Shown: piece after piece, positions 1 through 4,018 of the stretch
How positions within the stretch are numbered: the stretch's first letter is position 1
Layout: the number at the start of each line of letters is the position of its first letter
Source: Chloroflexota bacterium
Lineage (GTDB): Bacteria > Chloroflexota > Limnocylindria > Limnocylindrales > CSP1-4
Length of the DNA: 5,948 bases
Direction: 5' to 3'
NCBI GenBank assembly: GCA_021777365.1
Contig: JAJYDP010000329.1
Span: 1 to 5,948 of the forward strand
Notes under the pieces: model-generated
What the model was told of the DNA's origin: nothing
What the model saw: the letters and a program-made list of their open reading frames with translations, nothing else
The model's database searches: none
Program-made: the position numbers and the translations under genes

Positions 1-547
1 GCTCCAGCGCGCGGTGGAACGCCTCGTCGCCGGTGCAGCCGCCGTCCCCCTCTCCCACGTAGGCGACCCGCTGGCCCCCGGCACGCCTGTACGCCCGCAG
101 GGCGCGGGAGGCCATGCCGTCGCCGTGCGGCGGCCAGCACAGGAACAGCGTCCGCTCGGGGTAGCGGCCGGCGCGCTCCGGCCCGCCGCGCAGTACCTCG
201 GTCCACGGCTCGCCGCGGCCGGGCCGCCACCAGCCGGAGTCGGCGTACCGCTTCGGGTACGTGTCGAACGGGAGCACGTCGGCCCCCGCCTGCTGGAGCA
301 GGTGTGCCCAGTAGCCGCGGCCGGCCCCGATCTCCACCAGCGGCGACAGGTCGGCAAGCGCGGCGATGGCGCGGTCGTTCGGGATGGCGAACGAGTAGCG
401 CGGGATCATCTCCCAGCGATAGCTCTCCTGCGTTCCGCGCGTCCACTCGCTGGTCGGGATCGTGTCCCACGACGTGTGGGGGAAGCCGTCGCCGAGAAGG
501 CCGGTGGACTTCGGCAGCGCGAGGCAGGCGGCGAGATACTCGTTCAC
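1..547 (-). CDS. SAM-dependent methyltransferase-like protein, C-terminus cut by window edge
   Basis: A likely class I S-adenosylmethionine-dependent methyltransferase; the substrate (DNA, RNA, protein or small molecule) cannot be told. About 182 residues are visible and the reading frame is still open at position 1. Residues 71-80 read VEIGAGRGYW, the glycine-rich SAM-binding motif I at the end of strand 1, followed by a helix and GADVLPFD (88-95), the usual acidic strand-2 region. LFLCWPP (134-140) sits where the catalytic-loop motif IV is expected and is followed by a YVGEGDGGCTGD stretch (163-174). This CWPP/GGCTGD pairing recurs, from memory of the family, in phage and cellular methyltransferase-like proteins of unknown target. 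The start is GTG at 547, overlapping the TGA of the XRE gene as GTGA, with AGAGGG upstream; the overlap implies translational coupling. It is not an obvious DNA N6-adenine enzyme, because no DPPY is seen. Family call fairly sure; target unknown. Confidence 0.8.
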   Translation of the reverse strand, partial: MNEYLAACLALPKSTGLLGDGFPHTSWDTIPTSEWTRGTQESYRWEMIPRYSFAIPNDRAIAALADLSPLVEIGAGRGYWAHLLQQAGADVLPFDTYPKRYADSGWWRPGRGEPWTEVLRGGPERAGRYPERTLFLCWPPHGDGMASRALRAYRRAGGQRVAYVGEGDGGCTGDEAFHRALE

Positions 548-876
548 TTGCCCTCTCCGAGCAGGTACGACGGCGGCACTCCGAGCCGCTGCGCCAGCAC
601 GAACAGGGCGGTCACGGACGGGAGGGCGACGCCATGCTCCAGCGCCGAGATATACGCCTTCGTGTACTCAGGGGAGGCCAGCTCGTGCTGCGTCATGCGG
701 CGGTGGAGCCGGGCCGTCCGCACGTTCGCCCCGATCCCGTGCTTCAGGTCGTCCATCTTCACCGGCGACGGACCGGGCGGGGGCGATGTCCACACCAGCC
801 GCCGGCGGACCACGGCCGCCTCGGCCTCCAGTTCCGCCAGTCGGGAGGCCAGTGCCTCCTGCGTCTCGGTCGTCAT
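544..876 (-). CDS. XRE-family helix-turn-helix protein with N-terminal helix
   Basis: A small DNA-binding regulator of 110 residues. Residues about 46-107 form a Cro/C1-type helix-turn-helix domain: IGANVRTARLHRRMTQHELA is helix 1, turn and helix 2, YTKAYISALEHG (71-82) fits the recognition helix, and PSVTALFVLAQRLGVPPSYLL closes the five-helix fold. Residues 3-27 are a charged, heptad-like helix that could dimerise, joined by a Pro-rich linker (31-39). Such proteins act as phage repressors, Cro-like switches or antitoxin-type autoregulators; which applies here is not shown. The ATG at 876 overlaps the stop of the upstream short gene (ATGA), and its own TGA overlaps the methyltransferase GTG, so regulator and methyltransferase are probably co-translated. 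It lies at the end of the long P3 operon rather than behind its own promoter, unusual for a master repressor. A role at the repeated promoters is speculation. Domain call sure, role not. Confidence 0.87.
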   Translation of the reverse strand: MTTETQEALASRLAELEAEAAVVRRRLVWTSPPPGPSPVKMDDLKHGIGANVRTARLHRRMTQHELASPEYTKAYISALEHGVALPSVTALFVLAQRLGVPPSYLLGEGK

Positions 877-1077
877 CCCTCACCCTCCGCGTACAGGCCG
901 TCGATCCAGCGGCGGGCCAGCTTCTCGGCGCACCGGGGCGAGCCGTCGCGGGTGAGCTGCAGCGCCCAGTGGGCCGCGTCGCTCGTTGTCGATGTCCGTG
1001 CGCAGGGTCAGCTCGGAGTGCGCCATGTAGCCGAGCGGCCTGCGCCACGGCAGGTTGCGGGTGGCGACGGCAGTCAT
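873..1077 (-). CDS. Small hypothetical protein with apparent +1 frameshift
   Basis: Unrecognised. The ATG at 1077 overlaps the stop of the Ala-rich gene (ATGA). The frame from this start runs 65 residues to a stop at 880-882. However, codons from the start to GAG at 982-984 almost all end in G or C (1 exception in 32), while the following codons in the same frame often end in A or T (14 of 33). In the +1 frame the same downstream stretch is nearly all G/C-ending (2 exceptions in 35). It encodes a natural-looking tail (DAAHWALQL, then CAEKLARRWIDGLYAEGEG) and stops at 873-875, giving an ATGA overlap with the XRE start. The +1 frame has no usable start of its own: a stop lies at 1008-1010 and no ATG or GTG follows. 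The likely product is therefore about 67 residues, read through one extra base near 978-985. Sequencing error, a real mutation or programmed frameshifting remain possible. Confidence 0.55.
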
Positions 1078-1754
1078 CGCTCGACGTCCCACGGGAGACT
1101 GAGCATGTCTGCGAGATGGCGCGCCTGCCAGTTGACCTCCGCAGCCCGAGCCGCAGCCCGAGCCGCAGCCCCAGCCGCAGCCGCAGCCCCAGCCGCAGCC
1201 CCAGCCGCAGCCCAAGCCGCAGCCCAAGCCGCAGCCGCAGCCGCAGCCCCAGCCGCAGCCCAAGCCGCAGCCCAAGCCGCAGCCCCAGCCGCAGCCCGAG
1301 CCGCAGCCCGAGCCGCAGCCCAAGCCGCAGCCCAAGCCGCAGCTAGCTCCTTGCGTGTCGCCTCGCCGTTCGCGTAGCGACGTGCCACGGCGATCGCCTC
1401 ACGGGGGCGGGGATCGGTCGGCTGGATGCGCTCGAAGAGCGGCAGCACGTGCTCGGCGCAGTCGGCCAGGAAGAGCCGGGCCGTGCGCTCGTCCCAGGCC
1501 TCGACACGCTCGGTGATACGGGCTCGACGCGCCACAAGTTTGTCGCCCGCATCCACCAGCTCGCCGTCGGTCTCGACGCGCCAGATGGCGGGTCCGAGCC
1601 ATTGCGGAAGCTGCGCGACGGTGATGACGTGCAGGCCATGCTCGCAGGGCACGAGCGGCCCGCGCACGGAGCGCCAGCGTCCGGGCGTCCAGTGGCCGGT
1701 GCCGCCGTAGAAAGCCTCGCCCTTGGGGCCGGTGACCTTGTAGAGCTGGGTCAT
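1074..1754 (-). CDS. Ala/Trp-repeat protein of a phage/actinobacterial family (putative immunity-protein-like)
   Basis: A protein of 226 residues from the ATG at 1754, function unknown. The N-terminal part (TGPKGEAFYGGTGHW, then PCEHGLHVI and WLGPAIWRVET) looks like a compact beta-rich domain. The middle (EAWDERTARLFLADCAEHVLP, then DPRPREAIAVARRYANGE) resembles, from memory, actinobacterial and phage proteins labelled putative immunity protein, which also carry Ala-rich tails. Residues about 137-205 are AAA triplets separated by W, R or G with a period of four, predicted to be a long alpha helix. A short tail ends in LSLPWDVER. The start at 1754 has GGAAGG about 7 nt upstream and matches where I expect the family to begin. 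The frame is also open back to an ATG at 1949, giving a 291-residue form, but third-position GC drops sharply between about 1755 and 1802, so I prefer 1754. Its TGA overlaps the next ATG. Confidence 0.72.
   Translation of the reverse strand: MTQLYKVTGPKGEAFYGGTGHWTPGRWRSVRGPLVPCEHGLHVITVAQLPQWLGPAIWRVETDGELVDAGDKLVARRARITERVEAWDERTARLFLADCAEHVLPLFERIQPTDPRPREAIAVARRYANGEATRKELAAAWAAAWAAARAAARAAAGAAAWAAAWAAAGAAAAAAAWAAAWAAAGAAAGAAAAAGAAARAAARAAEVNWQARHLADMLSLPWDVER
1137..1344 (-). repeat. 12-bp tandem coding repeat (Ala-rich, NGG variable codon)
   Basis: About 17 units of a 12-bp tandem repeat on the coding (minus) strand, each GCTGCGGCT plus one NGG codon. The first base of the last codon is T, C or G, giving Trp, Arg or Gly, while the nine other bases hardly change. 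Two places are out of register: one unit has GCG (Ala) in place of NGG, and one unit is lengthened by 6 bp, so a 6-bp sub-repeat (GCTGCG) underlies the array. The array keeps the reading frame and encodes the helical tail of the Ala-rich protein. Slipped-strand changes of 6 or 12 bp would alter length without breaking the gene. The same composition opens long false frames on both strands. Confidence 0.9.
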
Positions 1755-1949
1755 CCCAGCACCTTCCCCATCATGTCTCCAACCTCCATTGGCGCAGCAT
1801 GGCGCGCCGCTCGCCTCGGCTATGCCGTCCGCGTCGTTGCCATAGCTCACCGCCAGCATGACGACGTAGCGGTCCTCAGAGACGACGTAGAGCGAGCGGT
1901 CGGTGGACAGGTGCGTGATAGAGCCCGCGTCGGGCTGGCTCGTCGTCAT
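1751..1949 (-). CDS. Short hypothetical gene, probably frameshifted near its end
   Basis: Unrecognised. The ATG at 1949 lies 17 nt beyond the upstream stop and has GGGAG 7 nt before it, a good start. The frame encodes MTTSQPDAGS, then SLYVVSEDRYVVMLAVSYG, and is open into the Ala-rich gene, so formally it could be a 65-residue N-terminal extension of that protein. About 45 of the first 49 codons end in G or C, but 10 of the 16 codons from about 1802 to 1755 end in A or T. In the +1 frame the segment ends MEVGDMMGKVLG with a TGA at 1751-1753 that forms an ATGA overlap with the ATG at 1754, the junction type used throughout this operon. In the -1 frame it ends MLRQWRLET with a TGA near 1772-1774. 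I read it as a separate gene of roughly 60-65 residues whose frame was fused to the next by an indel. A genuine fusion protein is the alternative. Confidence 0.5.
1754..1771 (-). promoter_or_regulatory. Internal ribosome binding site and start of the Ala-rich gene
   Basis: On the minus strand GGGGAAGG is followed after about 7 nt (TGCTGGG) by ATG at 1754. This decides between the 226-residue start and the 291-residue start at 1949. The purine-rich run is stronger than needed by chance, and the ATG is embedded in ATGA, as at most other gene junctions here. Confidence 0.55.
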
Positions 1950-1966
1950 CGACGTTCTCCCGCTCC

Positions 1967-2467
1967 TCACGGCTGGTACTCCGGCTCGACGACCTCGCCG
2001 GCCGTCGCCTGCTCGTACCGCCCGCGCCCGACGTGACGGCGCGGCTCCCCGCCCCGCTTGGGGTCCTTGCGGTGGGTCGCGCACACGGCGATCCGGCCGT
2101 CGCCCTCGGGGTCGTCCTTGATCCGGCGGACGTACCGCGTCGGTCGCTGGCAGCGGTAGAATCGCATCGCCAGCCGGCCGCGCTCGTGGACGCTGACCTG
2201 ACACCGCTCGATAGCCCCGCGGTACGGGATTGCCTCGGCGGCCTTCGCCTCGCGGGCAGCCTTGTCGCGCGCCTCCGCGTTGCGCTCGCCTTCCTTCCAC
2301 TGGCGCTCGTAGGGCTGGTAGTCGGCCCGCGGGCAGATGACGAAGTCGTACGAGCCGAGGATCGCCAGCGCGCCGGGGCACTCGGCCATCAGCCGCTCGC
2401 GCACGTCCTCGACGGCATTGCGGTCGCGCACGACGATCTGCTCGTAGGTCGGCAGCAGGTCGGTCAC
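1967..2467 (-). CDS. Hypothetical protein with Cys/His zinc-binding-like pattern
   Basis: Unrecognised protein of 166 residues. The start is GTG at 2467, which overlaps the stop of the gene before it (GTGA); a start six codons upstream at 2485 is open but lies inside that gene. Residues 1-50 appear mixed alpha/beta (YEQIVVRDRNAVEDVRERL, then LAILGSYDFVICP). Residues 51-80 are a charged Ala/Glu/Lys/Arg helix, possibly a coiled coil. The C-terminal half has cysteines at 89, 106 and 129 and histidine at 132 (CQVSVHERG, YRCQRPTRYV, VCATHRKD), a spacing that could hold one zinc ion, and is very basic around 134-150, which suggests nucleic acid contact. Both points are inference from composition. 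It sits mid-operon behind P3. Confidence 0.78.
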   Translation of the reverse strand: MTDLLPTYEQIVVRDRNAVEDVRERLMAECPGALAILGSYDFVICPRADYQPYERQWKEGERNAEARDKAAREAKAAEAIPYRGAIERCQVSVHERGRLAMRFYRCQRPTRYVRRIKDDPEGDGRIAVCATHRKDPKRGGEPRRHVGRGRYEQATAGEVVEPEYQP

Positions 2468-2703
2468 GACTGCGCCTCCTTCCACGCCCGGCGGATGATC
2501 CGCTGCACGGCGTTCATGGCCGACGAGCCGTACTCGGCCGGCAGGTTCGCGTCCAGTTCGTTCTCGACCTTGCCGAGCAGGTCGTCCCAGTCGGTGCGCC
2601 CGTCACGCTGGCACTGCTCGATCCAGCCAAGCGCACAGTTGGCGATCTCCTCGGCCGCTGCCTCGATCTGCTCGACGTGGGTCAGGTCCCGGTGGACGGC
2701 CAT
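2464..2703 (-). CDS. Hypothetical small acidic helical protein
   Basis: Unrecognised protein of 79 residues. It is predicted mostly helical and acidic: THVEQIEAAAEEIANCALGW (8-27), then DWDDLLGKVENELDANLP (38-55), then a C-terminal basic helix NAVQRIIRRAWKEAQS (64-79). No catalytic motif, signal peptide or membrane segment is seen. The ATG at 2703 shares one base with the TGA of the 44-residue gene (TGATG), and AAGGGAGG lies a few nt upstream inside that gene, so it is probably coupled to it. A much longer open frame back to 2898 is rejected because it covers two other genes and has a low-complexity Arg/Ala sequence. Confidence 0.75.
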   Translation of the reverse strand: MAVHRDLTHVEQIEAAAEEIANCALGWIEQCQRDGRTDWDDLLGKVENELDANLPAEYGSSAMNAVQRIIRRAWKEAQS

Positions 2704-2837
2704 CACGCGCCTCCCTTCTGCTTGCCGCACGCCTCGCACGTCACGGCCGGCCGCACCCCGCGCAGGGGCCGGAGCTTCCACGCGCCGCTGTCGGCGGGGG
2801 CGACTTCGGTGAACGCGCATCCTGCCCCGGTGTTCAC
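2703..2837 (-). CDS. 44-residue Cys-containing micro-protein
   Basis: A very small gene with a GTG start at 2837 that overlaps the preceding TGA as GTGA, and a TGA that overlaps the next ATG as TGATG. The product begins MNTGAGCAFTEVAPADSG and ends TCEACGKQKGGA. The CxxC at 34 and 37, plus Cys7, could form a minimal zinc knuckle or bind metal as part of a dimer; that is inference. Codons are G/C-ending throughout, and the frame exactly fills a gap that would otherwise be non-coding in a cascade with no spare bases. These two facts, rather than homology, are the case for a real gene. Confidence 0.68.
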   Translation of the reverse strand: MNTGAGCAFTEVAPADSGAWKLRPLRGVRPAVTCEACGKQKGGA

Positions 2838-3019
2838 CGCTGGCCCTCGATCTGCTCGCGGATGCGGCGGAGGGCTGCGGCGTCGAATGCCGAGTCACCG
2901 TCGTCGTGGCGGAGGGCCGCCGCGATGGTGTCGCGCTCGACCCGCCGGAGGACCCCGGCGAGGAGCTTGGCCTCGTAGTCGCTCACCGTGATGGTGAGGG
3001 TGATCGTGCGCTGGCTCAT
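2834..3019 (-). CDS. Hypothetical 61-residue protein, first gene behind P3
   Basis: Unrecognised. The ATG at 3019 is preceded by the conserved leader of P3, with AAGGGAG 9 nt upstream. The product starts SQRTITLTITVSDYEAKLL (a beta strand leading into a helix) and continues as helices with RRVERDTIAAALRHDDGDS and AAALRRIREQIEGQR. The single-strand-plus-helices layout recalls small DNA-binding or antitoxin-like proteins such as ribbon-helix-helix folds, but no diagnostic motif is present and I do not assign one. It begins the longest operon in the window and its stop overlaps the GTG of the 44-residue gene. Confidence 0.77.
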   Translation of the reverse strand: MSQRTITLTITVSDYEAKLLAGVLRRVERDTIAAALRHDDGDSAFDAAALRRIREQIEGQR

Positions 3020-3028
3020 CTCTCGGTT

Positions 3029-3043
3029 CTCCCTTGCTGGTAG
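3029..3043 (-). promoter_or_regulatory. Start-associated leader of P3 (SD-containing)
   Basis: CTACCAGCAAGGGAG, identical to the P1 copy, begins exactly 4 nt after the -10 box. It contains the Shine-Dalgarno AAGGGAG and ends 9 nt before the ATG at 3019. The predicted transcript start falls in or just before it, so it would be the 5' end of the mRNA. Confidence 0.75.
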
Positions 3044-3047
3044 GCAG

Positions 3048-3085
3048 ACTCTAGTGGGCTCGGAGCAGCCTGTCAACGGGTAAGG
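3048..3085 (-). promoter_or_regulatory. Promoter P3 (TTGACA-N17-TAGAGT)
   Basis: On the minus strand TTGACA (3071-3076), a 17-bp spacer and TAGAGT (3048-3053) form a near-consensus housekeeping sigma promoter. Upstream it carries TTACCCG joined directly to the -35 box, shared with P1 and P2, with one extra C in the run before it (AACCTTACCC). The TGA inside TTGACA (3073-3075) is the stop codon of the 81-residue gene. It serves the cascade from 3019 leftwards. Confidence 0.85.
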
Positions 3086-3318
3086 TTGGCCGCCCACGCC
3101 TCGGCCAGCGGTAGGGTCAGGAAGCCGCGGGAGTCGTCCCCGGCGTCCACCCAGTACAGCAGGCCGAAGCGGCTGCCGACCGTGCGGATGCGGTGGCCGT
3201 TGACGGTGGCCACCGTGCTGTCGCGGAAGTGCTGCTCGATCGCCTCGTTGTACCGCTCGGGTCCGACCTGCTCGATGAGGCGGCAGCGTGCGGCCGGGTC
3301 GTTCCAGTCGATGCTCAC
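3073..3318 (-). CDS. Hypothetical 81-residue protein, last gene of P2 unit
   Basis: Unrecognised function. The GTG at 3318 overlaps the TGA of the preceding gene (GTGA). The product begins SIDWNDPAARCRLIEQVGPE, then RYNEAIEQHFRDS, a helical half, followed by VATVNGHRIRTVGSRFGLLYWV and a TLPLAEAWAANLTR tail, a beta-rich half. The WNDP...LIEQVGPE..N.AI layout is familiar, from memory, from small phage and mobile-element hypothetical proteins. Its last residues LTR and its stop are encoded by the conserved upstream block and -35 box of P3, so the end of this gene cannot change without changing that promoter. No membrane segment or catalytic motif is seen. Confidence 0.8.
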   Translation of the reverse strand: MSIDWNDPAARCRLIEQVGPERYNEAIEQHFRDSTVATVNGHRIRTVGSRFGLLYWVDAGDDSRGFLTLPLAEAWAANLTR

Positions 3319-3602
3319 CGGCCGGCCCTCCGCGCCTCGCGCGCGTCCTGCTGCTCGCGGATGGCGAGCGCCTGCACGTGGACGGCCTCGCGGATGGCGC
3401 GGACCTGCTGCTGCCAGCCCTCGTGCTCGTCGCGCGCCTGCCGGAAGGCGTCCGGCTCATCGATGTAGTCGCGTCCGTTGGGGTACATCGCCGCGAGCGC
3501 CTGCTCCGCCGCTCGGAGGGCGTCCATCACGGCGAGCCGCTGGGCCATGAGGTCCTTCGGGTCGGTGCCGTTCAGCGAGAGGCGCGGGCCGCGGTCGATC
3601 AT
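3315..3602 (-). CDS. Hypothetical helical (coiled-coil-like) protein
   Basis: Unrecognised protein of 95 residues. The ATG at 3602 overlaps the TGA of the gene before it (ATGA). Residues 17-40 (DLMAQRLAVMDALRAAEQALAA region) and 51-92 (helix rich in Gln, Glu, Arg and Ala) look like two long amphipathic helices joined by PNGRDYIDEP, a helical hairpin or coiled coil. No enzyme motif is present. An open frame back to 3827 runs antiparallel to nothing known but overlaps the 118-residue gene in another frame and is discarded. It is the middle gene of the P2 unit. Confidence 0.77.
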   Translation of the reverse strand: MIDRGPRLSLNGTDPKDLMAQRLAVMDALRAAEQALAAMYPNGRDYIDEPDAFRQARDEHEGWQQQVRAIREAVHVQALAIREQQDAREARRAGR

Positions 3603-3955
3603 CGGGAACCTCCGATCAGCAGGTAGGCCGGGTGGGCTGACCCGAGCGGCACGTAGAACGTGACGCCGAGGTCGGCCGCGCCGACGAGGGTGTGGACGGC
3701 GAGGACGTGACCGGGCGGGCAGGCGACCTTCTCCATCTGGCCGAACCCGGCCAGTCCGGTCGCGGAGGCCACGGCCCCGTCCGACAGGCGGATGGCTCGC
3801 ACTACGTCCCGGCACCCCTCGCTCCACGTCGTCTGGAGGAACAGGGGCTCGGTGTAGGGGGCGACGCGGACCTTGCGGCCGCGGTACTCGGGGAAGGTCG
3901 CCCGGAGGGCAGCCTTCACGGCGGGGTGAGAACGGCTGACGGTGACGGCGTTCAT
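3599..3955 (-). CDS. Hypothetical 118-residue protein, first gene behind P2
   Basis: Function unknown. The ATG at 3955 sits 6 nt after the conserved AAGGGAG leader. An upstream in-frame ATG at 4009 lies inside the -35 box of P2 and cannot be the start. The sequence appears beta-rich: HPAVKAALRATFPEYRGRKV at the N-terminus, then FLQTTWSEGCRDVVRAIRLSDG, PPGHVLAVHTLVGAADLGVTFYV and a PAYLLIGGSR end. Similar TFPEYRGRK...W..G.R....A..L..G...PPG...V.H.......G.T.YV proteins are, from memory, common uncharacterised products of phages and mobile elements. Codon use matches its neighbours. Confidence 0.82.
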   Translation of the reverse strand: MNAVTVSRSHPAVKAALRATFPEYRGRKVRVAPYTEPLFLQTTWSEGCRDVVRAIRLSDGAVASATGLAGFGQMEKVACPPGHVLAVHTLVGAADLGVTFYVPLGSAHPAYLLIGGSR

Positions 3956-3961
3956 CGGTGA

Positions 3962-3976
3962 CTCCCTTGCTGGTGG
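3962..3976 (-). promoter_or_regulatory. Start-associated leader of P2 (SD-containing)
   Basis: CCCACCAGCAAGGGAG-type block differing from the P1 and P3 copies by one base (C for T near its 5' end). It begins 4 nt after the -10 box and ends 6 nt before the ATG at 3955. It carries the Shine-Dalgarno AAGGGAG. Confidence 0.75.
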
Positions 3977-3980
3977 GACT

Positions 3981-4018
3981 ACCATAGCGGGCTGCGGATG
4001 GGCTGTCAACGGGTAAGT
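3981..4018 (-). promoter_or_regulatory. Promoter P2 (TTGACA-N17-TATGGT)
   Basis: TTGACA (4004-4009), an exact 17-bp spacer and TATGGT (3981-3986) on the minus strand, the best -10 of the three copies. The conserved block AACTTACCCG lies directly before the -35 box. The helicase stop codon TGA (4006-4008) is part of TTGACA, so gene end and promoter are fused. It serves the unit 3955 to 3073. Confidence 0.88.

Noticed and set aside
1137..1344. The repeat array as a CRISPR or other spacer array.
   Set aside because: Units are 12 bp with no unique spacers and the array keeps a protein reading frame.
304..1377. Long plus-strand open frames with Ala/Pro repeats (304-1377) and Ser/Pro/Arg repeats (462-1346).
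   Set aside because: They are by-products of the 12-bp repeat and high GC on the opposite strand, have low-complexity Arg-rich sequence elsewhere, and lie antisense to well-supported coupled genes.
1074..2381. A 435-codon minus-strand frame joining the Ala-rich gene to sequence beyond 1949.
   Set aside because: Upstream of 1949 it overlaps the Cys/His protein in another frame and shows Arg/Pro-rich shadow sequence.
3599..4009. A 136-codon version of the first P2 gene starting at 4009.
   Set aside because: That ATG falls within the -35 box of P2 and upstream of the predicted transcript start; 3955 is preceded by AAGGGAG.
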